Source of the DNA: Flavobacterium sp. 1
Lineage (GTDB): Bacteria > Bacteroidota > Bacteroidia > Flavobacteriales > Flavobacteriaceae
Direction: 5' to 3'
Assembly: GCF_002797935.1 (NCBI RefSeq)
Contig: NZ_PGER01000001.1
Span: 3,286,001-3,350,000, forward strand
DNA length: 64,000 nt
Part shown: piece after piece, positions 52,859 to 61,773 of the stretch
Layout: every line of letters starts with the position of its first letter
Position numbering within the stretch: the stretch's first letter is position 1
Made by a program: the position numbers and the translations under genes
The notes under the pieces: model-generated
Told to the model about the DNA's origin: nothing
Databases searched by the model: none
What the model saw: the letters and a program-made list of their open reading frames with translations, nothing else

Positions 52859-53992
52859 TTATTTATTTAAAAATTCCAAAACGCTGTCTGCGATGAATTT
52901 TATTTGCTCATCGTCTAATTCGGTGTGCATCGGCAATGCAATCACTTCTTTTACCAATTGATTCGTTACTGAAAAATCTTCCTCTTTGTAACGAGAATCA
53001 ACGTAAGCTTTTTGCGAATGCAATGGAATTGGATAATAAATAGCACAAGGAATTCCTTTATTCAGTAAATGCTGCATGAGCGCATCTCTATCAGCATCAA
53101 TAATTCGAAGTACATATTGATGAAAAACATGATCATCACCATTCAAATCAAATGCTGGAACAACAATGTTTTTATTTCCCTCAAAAGCTAAATTGTATTT
53201 TGATGCTGCTAAACGACGTGCCGCATTATATTCGTTCAAGAAAGGCAATTTAGCATTCAAAACCCCAGCCTGAATACTGTCTAATCTTGAATTAACTCCT
53301 ACCACATCATGATGGTAACGCTCATACATTCCGTGGTTTACAATACCTCTAATTTTGTGTGCCAAAGCATCATCATTGGTAAAAATAGCACCACCATCAC
53401 CATAACATCCTAAATTTTTAGAAGGGAAAAATGAAGTTGAACTCACATGACCTATAGCTCCAGCTTTCTTTTTACTTCCGTCAGCGAAAGTGTAATTGGC
53501 CCCAATAGCCTGTGCATTATCTTCGATTACATACAGATTATATTCTTTAGCAATAGCCATAATTTCGTCCATATTAGCCGAACGTCCAAATAAATGTACT
53601 GGCACAATTGCTTTAGTTTTCGGGGTAATTGCTTTTTTGATTGCTTCGATAGAAATGTTCATGTTTACCACATCAACATCGACCAAAACGGGTGTAAGCT
53701 GCAACAAAGCAATAACTTCAACAGTAGCCGCAAAAGTAAAATCGGCTGTAATCACCTCATCACCTGGTTTTAAATCCAATCCCATCATTGCAATCTGCAG
53801 AGCATCAGTCCCATTTGCACATGGAATTACGTGTTTTACATCTAAATATTCTTCGAGATCTTTTTGAAATTTGTGGACTTGCGGCCCATTAATATAAGTA
53901 TTGGAATCCAAAACTTCTTGAATCGAAGCATTTACAGTTGCTGCAATTTTATCATATTGACTTTTTAAGTCAACCATTTGTATTTTTTTCAT
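52859..53992 (-). CDS. DegT/DnrJ/EryC1/StrS family aminotransferase
   Basis: PLP-dependent sugar aminotransferase, 377 residues. The Schiff-base lysine lies in SSTSFFPSKNLGCYGDGGAIF; other blocks are DLKSQYDKIAATVNASIQEV at the N terminus, GTDALQIAMMGL and VIEDNAQAIGANY. These enzymes aminate keto-sugar nucleotides in lipopolysaccharide or O-antigen pathways. It heads a minus-strand operon with the DUF4440 gene and galE, and lies divergent from waaA. Specific sugar unknown. Confidence 0.92.
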   Translation of the reverse strand: MKKIQMVDLKSQYDKIAATVNASIQEVLDSNTYINGPQVHKFQKDLEEYLDVKHVIPCANGTDALQIAMMGLDLKPGDEVITADFTFAATVEVIALLQLTPVLVDVDVVNMNISIEAIKKAITPKTKAIVPVHLFGRSANMDEIMAIAKEYNLYVIEDNAQAIGANYTFADGSKKKAGAIGHVSSTSFFPSKNLGCYGDGGAIFTNDDALAHKIRGIVNHGMYERYHHDVVGVNSRLDSIQAGVLNAKLPFLNEYNAARRLAASKYNLAFEGNKNIVVPAFDLNGDDHVFHQYVLRIIDADRDALMQHLLNKGIPCAIYYPIPLHSQKAYVDSRYKEEDFSVTNQLVKEVIALPMHTELDDEQIKFIADSVLEFLNK

Positions 53993-54173
53993 GTATTCTT
54001 TTTTAGTATCCTATCTCTTAACAGGAACAATTAATTGAGGCAAGCCTGTCTTAAGCCTAAATTTTTATTACAATTTAACACCTTCTAAACAAGCACAACA
54101 AAAATAGTTATTTAATGAATTTAAACCAATGAAAATAACATAAAGAAAATGTATTTTTACAAAAAAATTACTG

Positions 54174-55412
54174 ATGCATTTTCTTTACAATTTAATCACT
54201 CAATTAGCCCAGTTTTTAATAAAAATTACAGCTCTTTTCAGTCCAAAAATGAAGCTTTTTGTAGATGGAAGAAAGGATGTATTTGTGATTTTAGAACAAA
54301 AAATAAAACCTCAAGACCGAACCATCTGGTTTCACTCTGCCTCTTTAGGCGAATACGAACAGGGATTGCCTGTAATTGAAAAAATCAAAGAAAAATACCC
54401 CAGCCACAAAATTGTCATTAGCTTTTTTTCGCCTTCAGGATATGAAGTGCGCAAAAACAATACAATTGCCGATGCAACGGTTTATCTCCCTCTGGACACT
54501 CCAAAAAATGCAGAGCGATTTTTAAAACTAGTCCACCCCGAACTTGTATTCTTTATCAAATATGAATTCTGGATCAACTATCTGGATCTGTTGCAAAAAC
54601 AGCAAATTCCCACTTATTTAATTTCGGGTATCTTTAGAGAACAGCAGTTATTTTTTAAATGGTACGGAGGATTTTACAGAAAAGCACTAGACAGCTTTAC
54701 TCACTTTTTTGTTCAAAATGAAACCTCAAAAAAATTGATTTCTCAGCTGGGAAAAACCAATATAACCCTTTCAGGAGACACACGATTTGACAGAGTTGTC
54801 ACGATATTAGAAAAAGATAACAGCTTAGACTTTATTGCACAATTTAAAAACAGCAAAACAACCATCGTCATAGGGAGTTCATGGCCAAAAGATGAATCAT
54901 TACTGATAGAATACATTAATTCCTGCCAGCATGATGTAAAATTCATCATTGCTCCGCACAATATTAAACCGGAACAAATTCAGCAATTACAAAACTGCAT
55001 CACAAAAAAAACAGTTTTATTTTCGGCAAAAGAAAACAAAGATCTGTCACAATTTGACGTCTTTATAATAGACACTATAGGCATTCTAACCAAAATTTAC
55101 AGTTATGGCGACATTGCTTATGTGGGCGGTGGTTTTGGAAAAGGCATTCACAATCTTTTAGAGCCTGCCACATTTGGAATCCCAATAGTAATAGGGCCAA
55201 ATTTTGCTAATTTCGACGAAGCTGTCAAACTGGTTGACAATAAAGGGTGCACCTCTATAAATAATTTCAAAGAACTTGAAATTACTTTTTCAACACTAAT
55301 CCAGAACACCGAAACAAGACATCAAAAAGGAAAAATCTGTTCCGAATTTGTACAAAAACACAAGGGAGCTACCGATTGTATTTTAAGTCAAATTGCCAGC
55401 ATAAAAAATTGA
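54174..55412 (+). CDS. waaA: 3-deoxy-D-manno-octulosonic acid transferase
   Basis: Adds Kdo from CMP-Kdo to lipid A precursors at the inner membrane (KdtA). The 412-residue protein has an N-terminal membrane-associated segment (MHFLYNLITQLAQFLIKITA), the active-site Glu in HSASLGEYEQG, the SPSGYE motif, and the C-terminal GT-B block YVGGGFGKGIHNLLEPATFG IP. The start 54174 is the first ATG. Divergent from the DegT operon. Confidence 0.94.
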   Translation: MHFLYNLITQLAQFLIKITALFSPKMKLFVDGRKDVFVILEQKIKPQDRTIWFHSASLGEYEQGLPVIEKIKEKYPSHKIVISFFSPSGYEVRKNNTIADATVYLPLDTPKNAERFLKLVHPELVFFIKYEFWINYLDLLQKQQIPTYLISGIFREQQLFFKWYGGFYRKALDSFTHFFVQNETSKKLISQLGKTNITLSGDTRFDRVVTILEKDNSLDFIAQFKNSKTTIVIGSSWPKDESLLIEYINSCQHDVKFIIAPHNIKPEQIQQLQNCITKKTVLFSAKENKDLSQFDVFIIDTIGILTKIYSYGDIAYVGGGFGKGIHNLLEPATFGIPIVIGPNFANFDEAVKLVDNKGCTSINNFKELEITFSTLIQNTETRHQKGKICSEFVQKHKGATDCILSQIASIKN

Positions 55413-55599
55413 TAAAAACATTTCAAACATAAAAAACAAACTATCTAAACAGAAATACAAAACCTTGTAAATGTGAGAATTTTTTAAAAAATATAGTTTT
55501 TACCTGTTTTTTTACTTCAAAAATCAAAAAGCTAACCACTTGATTAAAAATAATTTTTAAAAAATAAATGAAAAAATATTTTACGTATTAAAAATTTTA

Positions 55600-55607
55600 T
55601 ATCTTTG
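55600..55607 (+). promoter_or_regulatory. -7 box of the small lipoprotein gene
   Basis: TATCTTTG, an excellent TAnnTTTG match followed by CC, 36 bases before the start codon; suggests strong expression. Confidence 0.6.
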
Positions 55608-55643
55608 CCACGAATTAATAATTAACCTTTATATTAAATTAAG

Positions 55644-55856
55644 ATGAAAAAAGTATTTTTAAGTTTAGCTGTTGTTGCTGTATTAACTGTTGTATCTTGT
55701 AAAAAAGCTGACGCTCCTGCTACTGAAGAAGTTGCTGCTGATACTACTGCTGTAGTTGCTGATACTACTGCTGTAGTTGCTGATACTACTGCTGTTGCTG
55801 CTGACACTACTGCTGCTGCACCTGCTGCTACTCCAGCTGCTGCTCCAGCTAAGTAA
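55644..55856 (+). CDS. Small lipoprotein with DTTAVVA tandem repeats
   Basis: A 70-residue protein with lipobox signal (MKKVFLSLAVVAVLTVVSC, Cys19). After acylation the mature part is almost only Ala, Val, Thr, Asp and Pro: four tandem copies of (A/V)ADTTAVV are encoded by a 21-bp DNA repeat (55740-55817), then an Ala/Pro-rich tail ending in a basic PAK. No domain is recognised. It is flanked by a strong promoter and terminators, as expected for an abundant envelope lipoprotein. Repeat number may vary. Confidence 0.72.
   Translation: MKKVFLSLAVVAVLTVVSCKKADAPATEEVAADTTAVVADTTAVVADTTAVAADTTAAAPAATPAAAPAK
55740..55817. repeat. 21-bp tandem repeat in lipoprotein gene
   Basis: Unit GATACTACTGCTGTAGTTGC (20 of 21 bases) at 55740-55760 and 55761-55781, with a variant at 55782-55802 and a partial one at 55803-55817. 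It encodes DTTAVVA and can change by slippage. Confidence 0.85.
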
Positions 55857-55879
55857 TTTTAAATTACACTAGAAAAAAT

Positions 55880-55907
55880 AAGCTGCATTTAATGCAGCTT
55901 TTTTTGT
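55880..55907 (+). terminator. Terminator of the small lipoprotein gene
   Basis: AAGCTGCAT / ATGCAGCTT hairpin followed by a long T-run. A second hairpin with T-run (ACCATC ... GATGGT) follows at about 55949-55980. Confidence 0.88.
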
Positions 55908-56097
55908 TATTATCCCAAAAATTTAAATTTTGGATAATTCCGCAAAAAACACCATCCCCTTGTGAGATGGTCTTTTTTTTTAGTTTATAAAAAACCTAAT
56001 AAGAGTTTTTGCTCCTCCACAGGTTTTTACATTCACCCAACTTTCGCAACCAATCCCTAATCCCATTTTTCAGAATTAAGAACTATCTAAAACCAAA

Positions 56098-56125
56098 AAA
56101 ACCTCTTCTTTCGAAGAGGCTTTTT
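56098..56125 (-). terminator. Terminator of tRNA-Leu
   Basis: Hairpin AACCTCTTC / GAAGAGGCTT with an A/T-run, directly after the 3' end of the tRNA on the minus strand. Confidence 0.82.
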
Positions 56126-56126
56126 G

Positions 56127-56206
56127 TACCCGGAGCCGGAGTCGAACCGGCACGGTTTCCCACAGGTGTTTGAGACCAGCGCGTCTACCAATTCCGCCAT
56201 CCGGGC
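56127..56206 (-). tRNA. tRNA-Leu (CAA)
   Basis: The minus strand gives GCCCGGATGGCGGAATTGGT as acceptor and D-arm start (class II-like G-rich D-loop), anticodon loop CTCAAAC with anticodon CAA, a short variable arm (TGTGGGAAACCGTG), T-arm GTTCGACTC and acceptor TCCGGGT with discriminator A. CCA is not encoded (next bases CAA). The size, about 80 bases, is slightly below that of an E. coli tRNA-Leu. Confidence 0.92.
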
Positions 56207-56366
56207 TTAGCAAACATGAAACAATTAACAATTATTTCAACGCAATAAAGAGATAATGTGTTTCAACAATTATCTTTTCCTTTAACACGGTGCAAATGTA
56301 AAAAATATTTTTAAACATTCTAATAAAAATACTTAAATTTTTCCTTTCAGAGTTAATTTTATTTTC

Positions 56367-56374
56367 TAAATTTG
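56367..56374 (+). promoter_or_regulatory. -7 box of prs
   Basis: TAAATTTG, matching TAnnTTTG, 49 bases before the prs start codon. Confidence 0.5.
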
Positions 56375-56423
56375 CACCTCGTTAAAAACGATACTCACAA
56401 CTAACTACAAAACAACAAATTAA

Positions 56424-57365
56424 ATGTCACACCTAGAACCAGAAGCTAAAATTTTTGCTTGTTCAAAAAGTGAATATCTTGCAGAGAAAATTGCAAAAGA
56501 ATACGGAATCCCTTTAGGAAAAATGACCATGTCAACCTATAGTGACGGTGAGTTCCAGCCTTCTTATGAAGAGTCAATCAGAGGATTACGCGTTTTTATC
56601 GTTTGCTCCACTTTTCCAACTGCCGATAATTTAATGGAATTGTTACTGATGATTGATGCTGCAAAACGTGCATCGGCAAGACACATTACTGCTGTAATTC
56701 CATACTTTGGTTGGGCAAGACAGGACAGAAAAGACAAACCAAGAGTACCGATTGGAGCCAAACTAGTAGCAAATTTACTAGACGCTGCAGGAGCAACCAG
56801 AATAATGACAATGGATTTGCATGCTGATCAAATACAGGGATTCTTTGAGAAACCGGTAGATCATCTTTTTGCATCCACTATCTTTTTACCTTATGTAGAA
56901 AGTTTAGGCCTTAGCGATTTAACAATTGCTTCACCAGACATGGGAGGATCAAAAAGAGCTTATGCATATTCTAAGTTTTTAGATTCTGAAGTGGTTATCT
57001 GCTACAAACAAAGAAAAGCAGCTAACATTATTGAGACAATGGAGCTTATCGGAGAAGTAAAAGGCAGAAACGTTATCCTTGTGGACGACATGATTGACAC
57101 CGGAGGAACCTTGGCGAAAGCCGCCGATTTAATGATCGAAAAAGGAGCCTTGAGCGTAAGAGCTATTTGTACGCACGCCATTTTATCTGGAGGTGCATAC
57201 GAAAAAATAGAAAATTCAAAATTACTGGAACTAATCGTAACCGATTCTATTCCGTTAAAAAAGCAATCAAACAAAATAAGAGTAGTGAGCTGTGCACCGC
57301 TTTTTGCCGAAGTAATGCACATGGTACACCACAACAATTCCATTAGCGGGAAGTTTTTAATGTAA
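56424..57365 (+). CDS. prs: Ribose-phosphate pyrophosphokinase
   Basis: Makes PRPP from ribose 5-phosphate and ATP for nucleotide, His and Trp synthesis. The PRPP-binding loop VDDMIDTGGTLAKAADL, the flexible catalytic loop with YFGWARQDRKDKPRVPIGAK, and MDLHADQIQGFF are all present. 313 residues, usual size. It precedes rplY and pth in the same direction, an order seen in many bacteria. Confidence 0.97.
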   Translation: MSHLEPEAKIFACSKSEYLAEKIAKEYGIPLGKMTMSTYSDGEFQPSYEESIRGLRVFIVCSTFPTADNLMELLLMIDAAKRASARHITAVIPYFGWARQDRKDKPRVPIGAKLVANLLDAAGATRIMTMDLHADQIQGFFEKPVDHLFASTIFLPYVESLGLSDLTIASPDMGGSKRAYAYSKFLDSEVVICYKQRKAANIIETMELIGEVKGRNVILVDDMIDTGGTLAKAADLMIEKGALSVRAICTHAILSGGAYEKIENSKLLELIVTDSIPLKKQSNKIRVVSCAPLFAEVMHMVHHNNSISGKFLM

Positions 57366-57475
57366 AAGGCAAGTGATCAGCTCTTAGTAATTAGTGAATA
57401 GCCAAAATCAAACACTTACTAATTACCAATAACTAATCACTAAATAACAAGAGTTTAATTAATAACTATATAAAT
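57366..57475. repeat. 'ttagtaattag' intergenic repeat
   Basis: CTTAGTAATTAGTGAA near 57386 and complementary ACTTACTAATTACCAATAAC near 57414 allow fold-back between prs and rplY. This is a degenerate member of the same class of self-complementary spacer. Confidence 0.45.
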
Positions 57476-57482
57476 ATTTACA

Positions 57483-58091
57483 ATGAAATCGATTACAATT
57501 AAAGGATCAGAAAGAGAAAGCGTGGGCAAAGTAGCTACTAAAGCCTTACGTAATGCTGGATTGGTTCCTTGCGTATTATACGGAGGAAGTCAAGCAGTTC
57601 ATTTTTCAGCGGAAGTTATAGCTTTCAAGAACTTGGTTTACACTCCAAACGCGCACACAGTTGTGATTGAACTTGGAAACGGTAAAACTTTCAACGCTGT
57701 ATTACAAGATATCCAAGTACACCCGGTATCTGACAAAATTTTACACATTGACTTCTTTCAAATCCATGATGACAAAGAAATCACTATTGAAGTTCCAGTA
57801 AAAATCGTTGGTAACTCAAAAGGAGTTATGGCAGGTGGAGATTTACGTTTGAACAACCGTAAATTGAAAGTTAAAGCTTTACCAAAAAATCTTCCAGATT
57901 TCGTTGAAGCTGACATCACGCCTCTTGACATGGGTAACAAATTATATGTTACTAAAGTGCCAACACCAAACTTCAAAATCATGCACCCAGACAATACAGT
58001 AATTTGTCAAGTGAAGATCTCTCGTGCGGCTATGAAAGCAGCTCAAGAAGCAGCAAAAGCAGCAAAAGCTCCTGCAAAAAAGAAAAAATAA
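57483..58091 (+). CDS. rplY: 50S ribosomal protein L25 / general stress protein Ctc
   Basis: 5S-rRNA-binding ribosomal protein of the long Ctc form: an N-terminal L25 domain (about 5-90; [28 protein letters not shown]) and a C-terminal beta domain (about 95-180), with an Ala/Lys-rich tail ([13 protein letters not shown]). 202 residues, normal for the two-domain type. Followed by a terminator before the pth gene. Confidence 0.95.
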   Translation: MKSITIKGSERESVGKVATKALRNAGLVPCVLYGGSQAVHFSAEVIAFKNLVYTPNAHTVVIELGNGKTFNAVLQDIQVHPVSDKILHIDFFQIHDDKEITIEVPVKIVGNSKGVMAGGDLRLNNRKLKVKALPKNLPDFVEADITPLDMGNKLYVTKVPTPNFKIMHPDNTVICQVKISRAAMKAAQEAAKAAKAPAKKKK

Positions 58092-58110
58092 TACTTTTTC
58101 AATCTATATC

Positions 58111-58146
58111 AAAAGCATCAGTTTTACGACTGGTGCTTTTTTTTTG
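58111..58146 (+). terminator. Terminator of rplY
   Basis: AAAAGCATCAG pairs with CTGGTGCTTTT (one G-T pair) around TTTTACGA, followed by a T-run. Confidence 0.85.
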
Positions 58147-58379
58147 AATAGAAGCGAAAGATTGGGCATTTTCAGGAAACATGTATTCCCGCTGTCTTTC
58201 CAATCTTTTATTTTTTAAAGGAAAAAATAAAAGGATTTTCCCTCCCATCGGGGCTGAAGAGAAACATAGTACATTTTTGGAAACATTCTTTAAAAACCAA
58301 TTACAAAATTTAGAATTTATAATAATTCTATTCTCTTGGTTCTTTTTTCTTGATTCTTTCCTCTTTACTCTTTTTACCC
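58147..58379. other. Intergenic region, no gene seen
   Basis: About 230 bases of T-rich sequence between the rplY terminator and pth. Open frames here (e.g. 58181-58528) overlap pth in other frames and have no protein-like composition. A TAnnTTTG box ends the region. Confidence 0.5.
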
Positions 58380-58387
58380 TATTTTTG
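58380..58387 (+). promoter_or_regulatory. -7 box of pth
   Basis: TATTTTTG, matching TAnnTTTG. It implies a transcript start near 58394, just after an in-frame ATG at 58392, and so favours the ATG at 58452. Confidence 0.5.
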
Positions 58388-58451
58388 CACGATGATAAAA
58401 TGGATACAAAACCTGTTTTCATCAACAAAAACAGCAGAGAACATAGACAAC

Positions 58452-59018
58452 ATGAAGAAATTTTTAATCGTTGGCCTTGGCAACATTGGCTCCGAATACG
58501 TAAATACCCGACACAACATTGGTTTTAAAGTGGTTGATTTTTTAGCTAAAAAAGAAGGACTCTCTTTCGAAACCGTAAAACTGGGCGCACTCGCCGAATA
58601 TAAATTCAAAGGAAGAACCTTTTTATTACTTAAGCCAAATACCTACATGAACTTAAGTGGAAAGGCAGTAAAATATTGGATGGACAAAGAAAACATTCCG
58701 CTCGAAAACATACTGATTATAACCGATGATTTAAACCTTTCATTCGGAACTATCCGTATCCGAAAAAAAGGCAGCGACGGAGGCCATAACGGACTCAAGA
58801 ACATCAATCTTGTCTTGAACACACAAGAATACACCCGCTTCCGTTTTGGCATCAGTGATGAGTTTAAAAAAGGGCAGCAAGTAGATTATGTACTTGGAGA
58901 CTGGGATGACAATGAGAAAGCAAAACTTCCCGAAAGACTGGAACTCGCTTCCGAAATTATAAAATCTTTCGGAACTGCCGGAGCAGAACACACCATGACT
59001 GCTTTTAACGGGAAATAA
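58452..59018 (+). CDS. pth: Peptidyl-tRNA hydrolase
   Basis: Releases tRNA from prematurely dropped peptidyl-tRNA. The 188-residue form from ATG 58452 (MKKFLIVGLGNIGSEYVNTR HNIGF) has the catalytic His in NTRHNIGF and Asn in LLKPNTYMNLSG, plus DDLNLSFG and KGSDGGHNGLKNI. An in-frame ATG at 58392 (MIKWIQNLFSS) would add 20 residues; some Flavobacterium entries use such an extension, so the start remains slightly open. Converges with the DUF3050 gene. Confidence 0.95.
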   Translation: MKKFLIVGLGNIGSEYVNTRHNIGFKVVDFLAKKEGLSFETVKLGALAEYKFKGRTFLLLKPNTYMNLSGKAVKYWMDKENIPLENILIITDDLNLSFGTIRIRKKGSDGGHNGLKNINLVLNTQEYTRFRFGISDEFKKGQQVDYVLGDWDDNEKAKLPERLELASEIIKSFGTAGAEHTMTAFNGK

Positions 59019-59045
59019 ACAGTTATTCACAAAGGCAAAAACAAT

Positions 59046-59091
59046 AAAAAAAACTCAAAACCTTACAATCAGTAAGTCTTTGAGTTTTTTT
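59046..59091. terminator. Bidirectional terminator between pth and DUF3050 gene
   Basis: AAAAAACTCAAA...CCTTAC pairs with GTAAG...TTTGAGTTTTTT around a 5-base loop, T-runs on both strands. Confidence 0.85.
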
Positions 59092-59147
59092 ATTGTAATG
59101 AACTGCCTAAATAAAAAATAAGGTTGCCATCTCGCATTTTTTAAACA

Positions 59148-59930
59148 TTATGCCATTTCATGTTTTAGAACAATCTGCTCTTCGATTGCATCCCAGAGAG
59201 CTATTCTTTTTTCTAAAGCCAAAATTGAAACATTTTGCACATCCGACCACTTTTTTGAATCTTCACCGCAAAGTTCTTTTATCATTGTCATAGCCATTGG
59301 ACCATGTTCATCTGCATCTAATTCAATATGTCTTTCAAAATAATAAAGAAGTTTATCTAATTTATAATCTGGAAATTTAGACTGAAATTGCTTCAAAATT
59401 TCCGTGAACATAGTTGGAATCAAATCTTCTCGTCCAAAAGTAAATGCAGCAGCTATTTCATGGGGTTTTCCCTCTTCAATAACTTTAAACGTAAAATCTA
59501 GAAACGCTTTTATGTTTGGATGTAAATCACTTTTTTTAATAGCCACAAATATATTCTGAAGTGAATTAACTTCTGACAAAAACTGTTCTATATAAATTGT
59601 TTTTGCCCCGCATTCTTCCATCGCCTCCATATACATTTCAAAATGGCTTAAATGCCTGCCATCAATGCTTAAATCACTTTCTTCTGCCAATACAATTTCA
59701 TTGATTAAATATCGGGTCTCAGGATATGGTGTCGCAAACCAAGGCGTTGTTGTACAGGTTAATTTGCTTTGTAATGCCTTTAATAGCGACATAAAATCCC
59801 AAACAGCATACACATGACACTCCAAAAAAGAATGCAAATCATCAATTGTATTTATTTTTTTATATAATGAATGATTTAATAATTGTTCTTTTTGAGTTTG
59901 GATATTATTGTTGATTGTTGCAATATTCAT
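59148..59930 (-). CDS. DUF3050 family protein, haem-oxygenase-like
   Basis: A 260-residue all-helical protein of the DUF3050 family. Conserved blocks include HVYAVWDFMSLLKALQ, IVLAEESDLSIDGRHLSHFE, AAAFTFGREDLIPTMF and YYFERHIELDADEHGPMAM. The several His and Glu residues in the helices (HLSHFEMY, ERHIELDADEHG) would suit a metal site in the haem-oxygenase-like di-iron fold; this is inference. Function unknown. Separated from the acyl-CoA dehydrogenase gene by a terminator. Confidence 0.82.
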   Translation of the reverse strand: MNIATINNNIQTQKEQLLNHSLYKKINTIDDLHSFLECHVYAVWDFMSLLKALQSKLTCTTTPWFATPYPETRYLINEIVLAEESDLSIDGRHLSHFEMYMEAMEECGAKTIYIEQFLSEVNSLQNIFVAIKKSDLHPNIKAFLDFTFKVIEEGKPHEIAAAFTFGREDLIPTMFTEILKQFQSKFPDYKLDKLLYYFERHIELDADEHGPMAMTMIKELCGEDSKKWSDVQNVSILALEKRIALWDAIEEQIVLKHEMA

Positions 59931-59959
59931 TTGGGGGTTGTTATTTTTGTGTAAAAGTA

Positions 59960-59989
59960 AAAAAGCTTCCTGTTTACAAGAAGCTTTGA
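59960..59989 (-). terminator. Terminator of the acyl-CoA dehydrogenase gene
   Basis: AAAGCTTC / GAAGCTTT hairpin, followed on the minus strand by a T-run. Confidence 0.75.
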
Positions 59990-60025
59990 TGTTAATTTTA
60001 TAATTATTTTAGTATTTGTATGATT

Positions 60026-61204
60026 TTATTTAAAAGCTGAAATTCCAGTAACATCCATTCCAGTAATCAATAAATGAATATCGTGAGTCCCTTCATAGGT
60101 AATTACAGACTCTAAATTCATCATGTGGCGCATGATGGAATACTCTCCAGTAATCCCCATTCCACCTAGCATTTGTCTGGCTTCACGTGCAATATGAATA
60201 GCCATATCAACATTATTTCTTTTGGCCATAGATATTTGAGCCGTAGTAGCTCTGCCTTCATTTCTTAAAACTCCAAGCCTCCAAGTCAATAATTGCGCTT
60301 TGGTGATTTCAGTAATCATTTCAGCCAATTTCTTTTGTTGCAATTGTGTTCCTGCGATAGGTTTATCAAACTGTATTCTTTCTTTAGCATAACGCAAAGC
60401 AGTGTCATAACAATCCATTGCAGCACCAATTGCTCCCCAAGCAATACCGTAACGAGCCGAATCCAGACATCCAAGCGGTGCACCTAATCCAGATTTGTTA
60501 GGCAGCAGATTTTCTTTAGGAACTTTTACATTATCAAAAATCAATTCTCCTGTCGATGATGCACGAAGCGACCATTTATTGTGAGTTTCTGGAGTCGTAA
60601 AACCTTTCATCCCTCGTTCTACAATCAAACCATGTATTCTTCCTTCTTCATTTTTTGCCCAAACGACTGCAATATCTGCAAATGGAGCATTGGATATCCA
60701 CATCTTGGCACCATTCAAAAGATAATGATTCCCCATATCTTTAAAATTAGTAATCATACTCCCAGGATCTGAACCATGATTAGGTTCTGTTAATCCAAAG
60801 CATCCTATCAATTCCCCAGTGGCTAGTTTTGGTAAATATTTTACTCTTTGTTCTTCGTTTCCGTATTTCCAAATTGGATACATTACTAATGAAGACTGTA
60901 CAGATGATGTCGAGCGAACTCCTGAGTCACCTCGCTCTATTTCCTGCATAATTAAACCATAAGAGATTTGATCTAATCCAGCACCGCCATATTCTACAGG
61001 AATATAAGGGCCAAATCCCCCTATTTCTCCCAATCCTTTTATGATTTGTTTTGGAAATTCAGCCTTTTGAGCGTATTCTTCTATGATAGGTGAAACTTCA
61101 CGTTTTACCCAAGCACGGGCAGAATCACGAACGAGTTTGTGTTCTTCACTTAATAAATCATCTAGATTGTAATAATCTGGGGCTTGAAATAAATCGGGTC
61201 TCAT
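60026..61204 (-). CDS. Acyl-CoA dehydrogenase, glutaryl-CoA dehydrogenase-like
   Basis: FAD flavoprotein, 392 residues from ATG 61204 (MRPDLFQAPDYYNLDDLLSE). The catalytic base Glu lies in ITYEGTHDIHLL, as in glutaryl-CoA dehydrogenase; ACFGLTEPNHGSDPGSM-type CFGLTEPNHGSDPGSM binds FAD. The family oxidises and decarboxylates glutaryl-CoA in lysine/tryptophan breakdown. A TTG further upstream (61222) would add six residues and is less likely. The exact acyl substrate is inferred. Confidence 0.88.
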   Translation of the reverse strand: MRPDLFQAPDYYNLDDLLSEEHKLVRDSARAWVKREVSPIIEEYAQKAEFPKQIIKGLGEIGGFGPYIPVEYGGAGLDQISYGLIMQEIERGDSGVRSTSSVQSSLVMYPIWKYGNEEQRVKYLPKLATGELIGCFGLTEPNHGSDPGSMITNFKDMGNHYLLNGAKMWISNAPFADIAVVWAKNEEGRIHGLIVERGMKGFTTPETHNKWSLRASSTGELIFDNVKVPKENLLPNKSGLGAPLGCLDSARYGIAWGAIGAAMDCYDTALRYAKERIQFDKPIAGTQLQQKKLAEMITEITKAQLLTWRLGVLRNEGRATTAQISMAKRNNVDMAIHIAREARQMLGGMGITGEYSIMRHMMNLESVITYEGTHDIHLLITGMDVTGISAFK

Positions 61205-61490
61205 GATATTTTTTTTAGTCAATACAAATCTACATAAAGAAATATAACAAAACCAATATATAATGTTATAAAAAATAATTTTACTTAAATTTTTATTTTC
61301 AATAAAACCACAACATCCACAAAGGGTGAGTTATTTTAATCATTCTTTTTTTTAAAATAATTTAGCTGATTATTGTTTACGCTAAAAGCTTATTGTTTAA
61401 AAGAAATCCCAATTATCATAAAATTAAGAAAAAAATCATTTAAGCTCTAAGATTATTAACCAAAAAAATCATTTTTAATAAAAAAAATAT
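61205..61490. other. Intergenic region, no gene seen
   Basis: Very AT-rich (roughly 80%) gap upstream of the acyl-CoA dehydrogenase gene; holds its promoter. No convincing RNA, repeat or ORF is visible. Confidence 0.5.
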
Positions 61491-61496
61491 TATCCT

Positions 61497-61694
61497 TTTA
61501 CATATTTCATTTCAGTTCAATATTTGTTTCCCCGCAAGGAAAATTATTCGAAACTCAAAAATTGGCCAGCAGATGAAAAGTCTGATTTTTTTAAAGACTA
61601 TTATCCAAATGCAATCAATAAAATAATAATTGAAACGAACAACTTTTTGCAATTCTACATCAAAAAGGGAAGGGTAAAATATTGGATAGAGTAA
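61497..61694 (+). pseudogene. Possible gene remnant without start
   Basis: A frame of about 65 codons ending at TAA 61692-61694 reads like protein (SVQYLFPRKENYSKLKNWPA, DEKSDFFKDYYPNAINKIII, KKGRVKYWIE) but has no start codon. I do not recognise it. It could be the 3' end of a lost gene. Confidence 0.3.
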
Positions 61695-61773
61695 TACAAT
61701 TTTGTAATATTGCGTAAATAAATTAATAGATATTAATCAACTGTTTTACCCCAAATCAGTCTAAATTAAAATT

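Noticed and set aside
53496..53867. 123-codon + strand open frame
   Set aside because: Antisense to the DegT aminotransferase gene; composition (Ile/Ser/Thr) is typical of a shadow frame.
55740..55817. Tandem repeat considered as a CRISPR array
   Set aside because: Units are directly adjacent with no spacers, in frame in a lipoprotein gene, and no cas genes are in the window.
57002..57343. 113-codon minus-strand frame
   Set aside because: Antisense to prs, which has full family support.
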